From Nonlabens sp. Ci31 (lineage in GTDB: Bacteria > Bacteroidota > Bacteroidia > Flavobacteriales > Flavobacteriaceae): a stretch of DNA of 64,000 nucleotides. Positions 1 to 8,626 of this stretch are shown piece by piece. Below the pieces are notes generated by a model. The model ran no database searches and was not told where the DNA came from. It was given only the letters and a program-made list of their open reading frames with translations. The position numbers and the translations under genes were made by a program. The stretch is from the NCBI RefSeq assembly GCF_012974865.1, contig NZ_CP043633.1:1240001-1304000 (forward strand). The letters are read 5' to 3'. Positions within the stretch are counted from its first letter, which is position 1, and every line of letters starts with the position of its first letter.

Positions 1-549
1 CGAGAAGTCTTCAATTTTCATGGCGTACATCCTTTTTACTTTTCCATCTTCTGTGAGTTGTACGGCAGTGATAGCCTTCTTTTTCTTTCCTGAATAACTC
101 CTACCAGTCTTGCCTGGATCTTTACCACCTATAACAAATTCATCTACGTGAACTTCGCCATCCATAGGATTATTACCACTTGGAGACATAGCTTCACGAA
201 CCTTCATCATAAAAAGCCTGGCGGTCTTTTCAGTTACACCATAGCGCACACCCATATAACTAGCTGAAAGGCTTTTGGTTGTAGTAGCCATTTCAAAACA
301 AATGAAAAAAGCCTTTCTCACACCGAACTTAACCTTATGAAAAAGCGTATTTGCAGTAGCAGATTCAGTATGAGCGCAAATATTACATTGTCGACCAAAA
401 TTCTTTACAGACTGATATCTGGAATGATTACATTTCAGACATTTATAAGCGGTCTTTGACTTAATTAATGATAGGTATTCTTTACAATCCGCATCGGTTT
501 TGAAGCGATCAGAGAACTCTAGAAGATTTTGACCCTTGAAAATGTCCAT
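1..549 (-). CDS. IS1595/ISXO2-like transposase, partial at window edge
   Basis: The reading frame runs leftward from an ATG at 547-549 without a stop and leaves the window, so only about 183 N-terminal residues are seen. An N-terminal zinc ribbon is visible with Cys pairs at about residues 37/40 and 55/58 (YKCLKC and QCNIC). It is followed by a segment with VDEFVIGG near residue 140 and GRSYSGKKKK, typical of the ISXO2-like DDE transposase domain of IS1595-family elements. The remaining catalytic residues lie outside the window. The element end must lie in 550-825, but I could not identify its terminal repeat. Family assignment is from motif recognition only. Confidence 0.8.
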   Translation of the reverse strand, partial: MDIFKGQNLLEFSDRFKTDADCKEYLSLIKSKTAYKCLKCNHSRYQSVKNFGRQCNICAHTESATANTLFHKVKFGVRKAFFICFEMATTTKSLSASYMGVRYGVTEKTARLFMMKVREAMSPSGNNPMDGEVHVDEFVIGGKDPGKTGRSYSGKKKKAITAVQLTEDGKVKRMYAMKIEDFS

Positions 550-825
550 AAAATAGTGTCTTTGTTGACCTACAAGATAAGCAATTAACTACTGACCTCT
601 ATTATTTTAATCATAAGACCTATACATGAAAGTGTATTAGTTTTATTTTCTATTTTATAATTACATAATTTTACGTCACCAAGAACAAAGATTTGAACTC
701 CTTTGAAATTAAGGTTAAGTAATTTATTATTTGTGACGAGTTGTTTTCTTACAAATAAATATATATCTTTAAAATTAAATAATTGCTACTTCCCTTCCCT
801 GAGCAATTATTCCAAATACATTTTT

Positions 826-1464
826 ATGAAAAATCTCTTTAAAGATTCGTCAAACCACATTTATTGCGGTTTCGTTTTAATCCTATCGCTATGTTTATTA
901 ATTGCCTGCGACAGCGATGACGCACCATCGCAAGAATCTCTCTTACCACCTATTACCATGACAGGAGAAAATACCTTTGGGTGTTTGATTGATGGGAAAT
1001 TCTTTAGACCTAGGGATGGTAACACCTCAATTAATGCAGCAAATAGAGGTTTGAGGATTTTGCGATCTGAAACCAATAATATAGAGTTTGAAATCCATGA
1101 TTTCAAGACTAATGTTGCTAGAACCTTCATAATTCATGTTGAGGATTTACTACTATCTGGTGAAGGTATTTATGAAGTAAACACATCGAATGGTTTACGA
1201 AGTTTAGATGGTAACAATAATTCTTACATTCATTGTATAACCAAAAGTCCTCTTACTGATGAGCAGGCGTTTTACACATCTTACGACAATTCTGGAAACA
1301 TTTTTATTGAGGAACTGCTTTTAGATTCATTAAACGGTAATATCATCTCTGGAACCTTTAATGCTAAGTTGACTAATATTCTAAATCCACAAGACACTGT
1401 TTTAATTAACAAAGGACGATTTGATATTAACTCAATAACAATATTACAAACCGCTTTTAACTAA
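826..1464 (+). CDS. Lipoprotein of unknown function
   Basis: 212 residues from the ATG at 826. An upstream in-frame ATG at 703 exists, but the 826 start gives a proper lipoprotein signal: a short charged N-terminus, a hydrophobic stretch around FVLILSLCLLIAC and a lipobox Cys followed by Asp-Ser-Asp-Asp. The mature part begins with TGENTFGCLIDGK, a pattern I associate with small Bacteroidota lipoproteins of the DUF6252 type (inference). Probably anchored in the outer membrane or periplasmic face. No operon link is clear: the next gene starts 75 nt downstream on the same strand. Confidence 0.65.
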   Translation: MKNLFKDSSNHIYCGFVLILSLCLLIACDSDDAPSQESLLPPITMTGENTFGCLIDGKFFRPRDGNTSINAANRGLRILRSETNNIEFEIHDFKTNVARTFIIHVEDLLLSGEGIYEVNTSNGLRSLDGNNNSYIHCITKSPLTDEQAFYTSYDNSGNIFIEELLLDSLNGNIISGTFNAKLTNILNPQDTVLINKGRFDINSITILQTAFN

Positions 1465-1539
1465 AAGGCTGCTCATAATAATGACTGCTCTTAAACGCTT
1501 AACAACCAACGAAACTTTATCACTTAACATATTAAATCT

Positions 1540-4500
1540 ATGAAAAAAATAATTCTTATTGTAGGATTAGTACTATCATTATGCAATGGTGTTGCTCAAA
1601 ATCAAGGAAACTCTCTTGACGATGCTCTAAATAATATTAATCAATCTGCGGTAAGCAGTGGGATTATTTATGAGCGTACGATGCAACTTGCTAACCTTTA
1701 TAACTTCAATAGAGAACAAGGTTTTAATATCGCTGATTATAAATATTTCAGACAAGCGTTATTAGAAATGCATAATGCAAGTAACAAAAATTTATTTCTT
1801 AATCTTGATCAGCTAGATTCTCAATTAGAACAAGAAGCTCAAAATTTAGTTCCTATAGGCATTTTAAATACAGACTTTCAATTATTAAATTATAATATAG
1901 ATAATGAGCAGGCTGGTGGTTTGCTTTATGATAGTGAAGAAAATGAGTTCGCACAAATAAGTGGAAAACTTCCTTTTTATACCTTACATACAACAGTTAT
2001 TGCACCGCTTAAAAAAGCAGTGGAAGGAAACTATGTTACCTATAAGCTCAACATCAATTATTTGTTTCAAAATCAGCAACAAAAGATCAAGACTTTATCC
2101 GCAGATTTTGGTGATGGTGTTAACCGAACGTTAATTACTAATCAACAACTTATTTCTCAAAATATTTCAGTTCCTTATGCTACTAGTGGTGTTAAAACTG
2201 CTACTTATCAAGTTATTTATGAAGATAACACTACACTAACTACACATTCTACCATCTACTTTAAGAAAACACAAGGTTTACAAAAGAGTATAGGATTGCT
2301 TTGTGCTGGTACGGTTGGTTTAGGATCTACTAAAAATGATACCTTACAAGCCGATATATCTTTTCAAGGTTATAATAATGATCCGTCTGATCCTAATCGA
2401 GATCCAACTATTAAAGCCAAAATACAATACCGCACTTATTTTGCAGATAATAACTCTACTGGAATAGTGAATAATCCTATCATCCTATTAGATGGTTTTG
2501 ATCCAGGAGATAAACGTAAAATAGAAGATTGTGATTGTGAAAATGATGCAGATTGTTTAAGTGATAATTTAAATAATGATGGTAGTTTTAATGGTGGTGA
2601 ATATAGGAGTATAGTTGATTTACAAAATTATACAGATAATTTAGGATTTACTCAAAATGTATTAAACTCTTTAAGAGAACAAGGCTTTGATGTCATTATT
2701 GTTAACCATCCTACTTATAAGACAGATGATTTAAACACTTCACAAGTTATAATTGATGAAGTAGAAATAGATGGTGGGGCTTATTATATAGAGAGCAATG
2801 CCTTTGCACTGGTAAAATTATTACAACTTACTAAACAAGAGCTAGCTAGCAACGGCAGTACAGCACAAATAAAACTTATAGGGCCTAGTATGGGCGGTCA
2901 GATTGCAAAATATGCTCTCGCCTATATGGAGAAGCAAGAAGAGTTAACTGGTGCAGCAGTATGGGATCATAATGTATCACATTATGTGAGCTTTGATAGT
3001 CCGCATCTAGGAGCAAATATACCTCTAGGAGATCAAGCGCTGCTTTATTTATTAAGTGGCGAGTCTGCTGCGGCCAATGATTTTTATTACAACGAATTAG
3101 GTAGTCCAGCATCCAAGCAACAATTAATAGAATTTCATCAACCTAAAATGATAAATGTTTTAGGCATGCAAGTTCCTAGTAATTCTGAAGTTCAACAATC
3201 ACTTCTAAATGCCAGAACAGTTTCACAAGGATTTTCACAAGATCGTGGTAATGAATTTTTCAAAATACACTATAACAACCAATTCAACAATGGGGTTTCA
3301 GGCTCCAATGGTTTCCCAATAAAGACCGTTAATCTTGCCGTAGTAAATGGTTCTTTGACAGGAAGTACCTTAACAGATTATGTAGAAGATGAGCGATCTT
3401 ATCATTTTGCGCCAGATGGTGAACGTGTATTTAGTGCCACCGCTCATGCACGAGTTAAAATAGATTTACCTATAGGTAATATAGTATTTAGAGTTCAAGT
3501 GGGAAGTTTTGATTCCCATTTTATGCCGTCTATGGGAAGCTCTAAAAAGAAAATCGCTAGATTTAATTCACTGCGTAGCTCAGAAAAAATAACTAAAGCA
3601 CCTAATTTTAATAATCGAGGGAATATGGATAACGTTCCAGGAGGTTATTTTGATGTTCAAGGTCAGATTCAAAGTTCTGTTGAAGATGGACCTCCGCCAT
3701 TTGATACAGTTAACCATATTCCCCTTATACCTTCTGTTCGAGGTTTTCTTTACTCACAATTTCATTTGTTCGGAGCAAATGTAAGTGGAGAATACCGATT
3801 TAGTAAAAACAACAATCCTATCAATTCTTTTATCCCAACATACTCAGCAATAGCGCATTTAAATCCTGATCAAGATTGGGGCAATCCTTTAGATTTTGAC
3901 CTTACTTGTGAGTCAAATATTCTTACTCCATTTGACAGTTACTTTGGCGAGAGTTTAAATACAGAGCATGTCAGTTTTAATCAAAAAAGTATAGATTGGT
4001 TGCTAGGTAATTTTGCCTTGGATGTTGGAGATGTTTTAGATCCAGTTTTCCCTATCAATACCACTAGCTTTTCCAGTCCAGAAACTATGTGTGTAGGTGA
4101 CATTGTTACCATAGGGTTTGAAGATGAGTGTAAAGTGGCAAGTGCTCCTACCTATATAGTGCATAGTGATAATTTAAGAATAGTTTCTCAAAATGGATAT
4201 TCTGCACAGGTAGAAGCACTGTCAAATGGTGTAGGCTACATACAAGTAAACATCAACAATAGTGTTGGTCCTTCACAAGGCTTCAGTCGTCAAATACATG
4301 TAGGTACTCCTAATTTAGACAATGCCTTTGTTACTGAAATTGATTCGGGCACATTTTTATCTCTTTATCCACCTAGTAATTTCTGTGATTTAGTAGCATT
4401 GAGAATAGATGGGATAGAGCGATTTGATCTTGTAGATGAAATTGAAATGCAAAAATTACCTATATCTATAGCTTACTGGGATGGTGATCAAAGAACAGGA

Positions 4501-4965
4501 ACAGATAATACTTTAGGCATATACCCTAATTGTAATGAACTATTTAGATTTCAAGTTAGAGCTAGAAATGCTTGTGGGTGGTCAGAATGGGTAGAATTTG
4601 TAAAAGATATAGATGGCTGTGCTAACGATTGCTCTACCACAAGTTCAAGCAATATCGTAAGTAACAATTTCATTATTTCTCCCGTTCCTGCGAGTACCAT
4701 AATAGCTATAGACATGGTACAAAATCCAGAATGGACTTTTTATACTAAAGCATGTAGTGATGGACTTACAGATATAGGAGGAACCTCCCATTGTACTTAT
4801 TTTGTGAGTATTCAATTGTATGACTTTAGTGGTAATCAAGTTATAAATATTTCTCATCATGAGTTAGGTACTTCATTTGATATTTCACATCTAACCACAG
4901 GTACTTATGTTATGCATGTTACTCATGGTAATCAAACTGAAACACATCAAGTACCCATCAATTAA
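1540..4965 (+). CDS. Secreted alpha/beta-hydrolase (lipase-like) with T9SS sorting domain
   Basis: 1141 residues with a signal peptide (MKKIILIVGLVLSLCNGVAQ). The central part contains a serine-hydrolase nucleophile elbow GPSMGG with the Ser at residue 450, preceded by a strand and followed by QIAKYALAYM. This is as in PGAP1/lipase-type alpha/beta hydrolases. The downstream YVSFDSPHLGANIP fits the lid/active-site region of such enzymes. The C-terminal 100 residues begin with IISPVPAS and end VMHVTHGNQTETHQVPIN, the form of a type A type IX secretion sorting domain. The mature enzyme is therefore probably outside the cell or on its surface. The substrate cannot be told; ester or lipid hydrolysis is inferred. 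A strong terminator follows. Confidence 0.8.
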   Translation: MKKIILIVGLVLSLCNGVAQNQGNSLDDALNNINQSAVSSGIIYERTMQLANLYNFNREQGFNIADYKYFRQALLEMHNASNKNLFLNLDQLDSQLEQEAQNLVPIGILNTDFQLLNYNIDNEQAGGLLYDSEENEFAQISGKLPFYTLHTTVIAPLKKAVEGNYVTYKLNINYLFQNQQQKIKTLSADFGDGVNRTLITNQQLISQNISVPYATSGVKTATYQVIYEDNTTLTTHSTIYFKKTQGLQKSIGLLCAGTVGLGSTKNDTLQADISFQGYNNDPSDPNRDPTIKAKIQYRTYFADNNSTGIVNNPIILLDGFDPGDKRKIEDCDCENDADCLSDNLNNDGSFNGGEYRSIVDLQNYTDNLGFTQNVLNSLREQGFDVIIVNHPTYKTDDLNTSQVIIDEVEIDGGAYYIESNAFALVKLLQLTKQELASNGSTAQIKLIGPSMGGQIAKYALAYMEKQEELTGAAVWDHNVSHYVSFDSPHLGANIPLGDQALLYLLSGESAAANDFYYNELGSPASKQQLIEFHQPKMINVLGMQVPSNSEVQQSLLNARTVSQGFSQDRGNEFFKIHYNNQFNNGVSGSNGFPIKTVNLAVVNGSLTGSTLTDYVEDERSYHFAPDGERVFSATAHARVKIDLPIGNIVFRVQVGSFDSHFMPSMGSSKKKIARFNSLRSSEKITKAPNFNNRGNMDNVPGGYFDVQGQIQSSVEDGPPPFDTVNHIPLIPSVRGFLYSQFHLFGANVSGEYRFSKNNNPINSFIPTYSAIAHLNPDQDWGNPLDFDLTCESNILTPFDSYFGESLNTEHVSFNQKSIDWLLGNFALDVGDVLDPVFPINTTSFSSPETMCVGDIVTIGFEDECKVASAPTYIVHSDNLRIVSQNGYSAQVEALSNGVGYIQVNINNSVGPSQGFSRQIHVGTPNLDNAFVTEIDSGTFLSLYPPSNFCDLVALRIDGIERFDLVDEIEMQKLPISIAYWDGDQRTGTDNTLGIYPNCNELFRFQVRARNACGWSEWVEFVKDIDGCANDCSTTSSSNIVSNNFIISPVPASTIIAIDMVQNPEWTFYTKACSDGLTDIGGTSHCTYFVSIQLYDFSGNQVINISHHELGTSFDISHLTTGTYVMHVTHGNQTETHQVPIN

Positions 4966-4982
4966 TAGTCTAATTTCTTAAG

Positions 4983-5013
4983 TAAAAGCCTCTATTTAAC
5001 GTAGAGGCTTTTA
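4983..5013 (+). terminator. Rho-independent-like terminator after the hydrolase gene
   Basis: Perfect 12-bp stem (TAAAAGCCTCTA at 4983-4994 and TAGAGGCTTTTA at 5002-5013) with a 7-nt loop. The A-rich left and T-rich right flanks would allow use in both directions. It lies 18 nt after the stop codon. Confidence 0.8.
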
Positions 5014-5171
5014 TTCTTAATGCCAACTAAGATTACCTAATTAATACCGCTTTTGTACTTAAACAAGTTAAGTATGAACTTCTATTTTCAATAAAGAAAA
5101 TAGAAAGCGTGATAAAAACGACCTTCATACATCTTTAACAACATAAATTTTACCAAACCATCATCTTGCAT

Positions 5172-5179
5172 TACTTTTG
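5172..5179 (+). promoter_or_regulatory. Possible -7 promoter element of feoAB
   Basis: TACTTTTG matches the Bacteroidota -7 consensus TAnnTTTG and lies 27 nt before the feoA start. No convincing -33 TTG was found at the right distance, and I saw no clear Fur box, so support is weak. Confidence 0.3.
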
Positions 5180-5206
5180 CTTATTCAAATTAATTCTAAA
5201 TAAGGC

Positions 5207-5437
5207 TTGATAACTACCGTAGCAGATTTAAAGAGAGGAGAAACCGCAATCATCAAGGAATTTGATGAGATAGATGTACCATTAAAATTACTTGAAATGG
5301 GTTGTTTACCTGGTAATCGAGTAACCATGATGCAGTCAGCACCATTCAAAGATCCTATTTATCTCGATATTAATGGAACTCATCTTGCCATTAGAAGAGA
5401 AACAGCAGTCACAATTAGGGTAGAACTCGATGGGTAA
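5207..5437 (+). CDS. feoA: Ferrous iron transport protein A
   Basis: 76-residue FeoA SH3-like domain (TVADLKRGETAIIKEF, LLEMGCLPGNRV, REEtype C-terminal strand AIRRETAVTIRVEL). FeoA is a small cytosolic partner needed for FeoB-mediated Fe2+ uptake. The start is a TTG at 5207: an in-frame TAA lies just upstream (5201-5203) and there is no ATG before the conserved region, so TTG is the only reasonable choice. It overlaps feoB by 8 nt, which indicates translational coupling. Confidence 0.92.
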   Translation: MITTVADLKRGETAIIKEFDEIDVPLKLLEMGCLPGNRVTMMQSAPFKDPIYLDINGTHLAIRRETAVTIRVELDG

Positions 5438-7550
5438 ATCAATCAATGTATCACTAATAGGTAATCCTAATACAGGAAAAACCTCTCTATTCAATAGACT
5501 TACCGGTCTCAACCAGCAGGTAGGGAACTATCCTGGAATTACCGTAGAGAAAAAAGAAGGTATTTGTAAACTTGACCGAGGTCTTAAAGCGCATATCTTA
5601 GACCTACCTGGAACCTATAGCCTGAATACGACATCATTAGATGAAAGTATTGTGGTAGAGACTTTACTCAACAGGAACTCCAAGGATTTTCCAGATGTTG
5701 CTGTTGTCGTTTCTGACATAGAAAACTTAAAGAGAAACCTGCTGGTATTTACCCAGATTAAAGATCTAGAAATCCCTACCATTTTGGTCATTAATATGGC
5801 CGACCGTATGGAGCGCAAAGCGATCTCTCTAGACATCGACTTGATGCAGCAAGAGCTCAATACTACTGTAGTTTTAGTAAGTGCACGCAAGAACCAAGGG
5901 ATTCAAGAGCTTAAAGATGCCATAGCCAACTATAAACAGCTTACTTCTGAGCCATGTGTTAACGCATCGGTAATCGATACCGAATATTTTGATAATCTCA
6001 AAAAAACCTATCCTAATCAATCCGTTTATAAATTATGGCTGGTCATCACTCAAGATGTGAATTTTGGTAAACTGGATCGTAATCGTGATATAGAAGATTT
6101 AAAAAAGCACAAGTTTGATATAAAATCTGAAGCTGATTTGAAAAAAATGCAGCACAAAGAAACAGTGGTGCGCTATCAGTTTATCAACGGCTTGCTTAAA
6201 AAAGTACTTACTGTTGATACCGCAAATGCAAAAGATATCAGGACACGACTCGACCGAGTCTTACTGCATAAGGTTTGGGGTTATTTAATCTTTTTTGTGA
6301 TCCTATTGGTCATTTTTCAAGCGATTTATGATTGGAGTACGTACCCTATGGACTGGATCGATGGAGCTTTTGCTAGCATGAGCTCTTGGGCAAACAATAC
6401 TTTTCCGGCAGGACCCTTAACAGACTTATTAGCCGAAGGAATCATACCTGGCTTAGGAGGTATTGTTATTTTTATCCCACAAATTGCTTTTCTATTTCTC
6501 TTCATCGCTATTCTTGAAGAAAGCGGTTATATGAGTCGTGTGGTATTCCTTATGGACCATATAATGAAACGGTTTGGTTTAAGTGGTAAGAGTGTGGTAC
6601 CCTTAGTTTCTGGAACAGCCTGTGCGATTCCAGCCGTAATGGCCACTAGAAATATAGAAGACTGGAAAGAACGGTTGATTACCATATTAGTAGTTCCGTT
6701 TACAACTTGTTCAGCCCGATTGCCTGTTTATTTGATTATTATTTCTTTAGTAATTCCAGATGAGCGCATTTTAGGAGGTGCTTTTAATATGCAGGGACTT
6801 ACATTGATGTTGCTGTATTTGTTAGGTTTTGTAGCTGCGATATTTTCTGCTTGGGTACTTAATATCATACTACCCATAAATCGCAAATCATTTTTTGTCA
6901 TGGAAATGCCTTCTTATAAATTGCCTTTATTTAAAAACGTGGCGATTACGGTTATTGAAAAAACCAAAAGCTTTGTAGTAGGAGCCGGTAAGATCATTAT
7001 GGCTATTTCTGTAGTTTTATGGATACTGGCCAGTTATGGGGTAGGAGAAGAGTTCAATAATGCTGAGGCGATTGTCAATGAACAATATGCAAACCAGAAC
7101 TTGACAGTGGAAGAAATGGATCAAAAGGTTGCTTCTCACGAGTTGGAATACAGCTTTATAGGTTACATAGGTAAAGGGATTGAGCCCGCCGTAAGACCTT
7201 TGGGTTACGATTGGAAAATAGGTATTGCGATCGTAAGTTCTTTTGCAGCAAGAGAAGTTTTTGTAGGAACGCTGGCAACCATTTACAGTGTAGAAAGCGA
7301 CGGTGAGGAAGAACAAACCATTAAGAAGCGCATGGCCGCAGAGACCAACCCTATTCTAGGTGGTCCCTTATTTAATTTTGCCAGTGGTATTTCTTTATTA
7401 CTATTCTATGCATTTGCTATGCAATGTATGAGTACACTAGCCATTGTAAAACGAGAAACCAATAGCTGGAAATGGCCTGCAATTCAATTTTTCTTCATGA
7501 CTGCTGCGGCATATTTTGCTGCATTGGGCGCATACCAAATATTGAAATAA
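5430..7550 (+). CDS. feoB: Ferrous iron transport protein B, GTPase permease
   Basis: 706 residues. The N-terminal G domain carries G1 GNPNTGKTSLFN (near residue 12), G3 LDLPGTYSL and G4 NMAD. The C-terminal half has two Gate-type repeats with many membrane segments (for example VPLVSGTACAIPAVMATR and IVSSFAAREVFVGTLATIY). It imports Fe2+ across the inner membrane. It is somewhat shorter than the roughly 770-residue E. coli protein, which is normal for this phylum. The stop TAA shares its last A with the ATG of the next gene. Confidence 0.95.
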   Translation: MGKSINVSLIGNPNTGKTSLFNRLTGLNQQVGNYPGITVEKKEGICKLDRGLKAHILDLPGTYSLNTTSLDESIVVETLLNRNSKDFPDVAVVVSDIENLKRNLLVFTQIKDLEIPTILVINMADRMERKAISLDIDLMQQELNTTVVLVSARKNQGIQELKDAIANYKQLTSEPCVNASVIDTEYFDNLKKTYPNQSVYKLWLVITQDVNFGKLDRNRDIEDLKKHKFDIKSEADLKKMQHKETVVRYQFINGLLKKVLTVDTANAKDIRTRLDRVLLHKVWGYLIFFVILLVIFQAIYDWSTYPMDWIDGAFASMSSWANNTFPAGPLTDLLAEGIIPGLGGIVIFIPQIAFLFLFIAILEESGYMSRVVFLMDHIMKRFGLSGKSVVPLVSGTACAIPAVMATRNIEDWKERLITILVVPFTTCSARLPVYLIIISLVIPDERILGGAFNMQGLTLMLLYLLGFVAAIFSAWVLNIILPINRKSFFVMEMPSYKLPLFKNVAITVIEKTKSFVVGAGKIIMAISVVLWILASYGVGEEFNNAEAIVNEQYANQNLTVEEMDQKVASHELEYSFIGYIGKGIEPAVRPLGYDWKIGIAIVSSFAAREVFVGTLATIYSVESDGEEEQTIKKRMAAETNPILGGPLFNFASGISLLLFYAFAMQCMSTLAIVKRETNSWKWPAIQFFFMTAAAYFAALGAYQILK

Positions 7551-7681
7551 TGCACATCGCACAAACCATAATCGTAATTCTCCTCGCTATTGCAGCAGTG
7601 CTTTGGCTATTCAGAAAATCATTGTTTCCTAAAAAATTCAAATCCTCTGATTGTGGCGATGGAGATTGCGGCTGTCATTAA
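7550..7681 (+). CDS. FeoB-associated Cys-rich membrane protein
   Basis: 43 residues, starting at the ATG that overlaps the feoB stop (TAATG). One N-terminal membrane helix (IIVILLAIAAVLWLF) is followed by a basic stretch and a Cys-rich tail SSDCGDGDCGCH. This layout matches the small FeoB-associated Cys-rich proteins often found after feoB in Bacteroidota. A role as metal-handling accessory subunit or FeoC substitute is inferred from position. A longer frame starting inside feoB at 7472 is unlikely. Confidence 0.8.
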   Translation: MHIAQTIIVILLAIAAVLWLFRKSLFPKKFKSSDCGDGDCGCH

Positions 7682-7904
7682 AAATGGGTGGCATTAGATT
7701 GGATACCTATCGATTACCCTAAAATTTAGAACGAGCTTGTCGAGATGCAAGTGCGCAATAAAACCCTGCTTTTTCTTTTTGAGTAAATTCAAAGACAAAC
7801 TGTTATAATTGTTTATTTTTGATATGATAGGAAAGCATTCCTGCAGTATTCTAGCTTCCTAAAGGCTAGTCTTGCGCGAGTAGGAGCATCATTCTGTTGT
7901 AATA

Positions 7905-7939
7905 ACCAATTATTAGACCTCTCTTAAATAATAATTGGT
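7905..7939 (+). promoter_or_regulatory. Inverted repeat upstream of sdhC
   Basis: Perfect 11-bp inverted repeat (ACCAATTATTA at 7905-7915 and TAATAATTGGT at 7929-7939) with a 13-nt spacer, ending 17 nt before the sdhC start. It could be an operator for the sdh operon or an mRNA leader hairpin. The rest of the 275-nt gap from 7682 holds nothing I recognise. Confidence 0.45.
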
Positions 7940-7956
7940 ATTAAATAATAGTATCA

Positions 7957-8619
7957 ATGAATGTACTCTTCTATAGAAAAACCATTATTGCAGCTACTGG
8001 ATTATTTTTATGTATTTTTTTAATCGTCCATCTCTCGGCAAATGCGATCCTAATTTTTCCTGAAGAGGTCGCTCGAGGATGGTACAACTCCTATTCCACA
8101 ACTTTAAGAGAAAGCCCCTTAATTAAGATAGTAGCTTATTTACTATACCTTTCTATTGTTCTTCATGCTTTGTATGCCTTATTAATTACTATAAGAAATA
8201 GAAAAGCAAAACCACAGAAATATGTGATGGATCAAAGTTCAGAAAATAGCACTTGGGCCTCTAAAAACATGGGAATTCTAGGGACACTTATTTTGATTTT
8301 TATCATTATACATTTGGCTAATTTCTGGGCACGTATCAAATTAGGCATAGGTGAATCAGTAGGCTTTGATGCAGCGGGTAATAAGGATGTTTATGAAGTG
8401 ACTTATTCCTTGTTTCACAACATCTATTTTGTGTTATTTTACGTGATATGTGCCATACCACTAGCTTTTCACTTGTACCACGGTTTTAAAAGCAGCTTTA
8501 AAACCTTAGGTTTCTACCATAAAAAAGGTACTGCAATTATTGCAAAAACATCTTTAGTATACGCTATCATTATGGGGGTTGGTTTTGGTCTTATTCCAAT
8601 TATTGTTTACTTTAAATAA
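7957..8619 (+). CDS. sdhC: Succinate dehydrogenase cytochrome b subunit
   Basis: 220 residues with about five membrane helices, of the fused C/D single-subunit type used by Bacteroidota. Histidines that could bind heme lie in helices at FLIVHLS, VLHALYAL, IIHLANFW, SLFHNIYF and LAFHLYHG. It anchors the SdhA-SdhB heterodimer to the inner membrane and passes electrons to menaquinone (family knowledge). It is the first gene of the operon; sdhA starts 7 nt after its stop. Confidence 0.92.
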   Translation: MNVLFYRKTIIAATGLFLCIFLIVHLSANAILIFPEEVARGWYNSYSTTLRESPLIKIVAYLLYLSIVLHALYALLITIRNRKAKPQKYVMDQSSENSTWASKNMGILGTLILIFIIIHLANFWARIKLGIGESVGFDAAGNKDVYEVTYSLFHNIYFVLFYVICAIPLAFHLYHGFKSSFKTLGFYHKKGTAIIAKTSLVYAIIMGVGFGLIPIIVYFK

Positions 8620-8626
8620 CTAGAAA

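Noticed and set aside
861..1130. Minus-strand frame opposite the lipoprotein gene
   Set aside because: Antisense shadow of a gene with a good signal peptide; no independent support.
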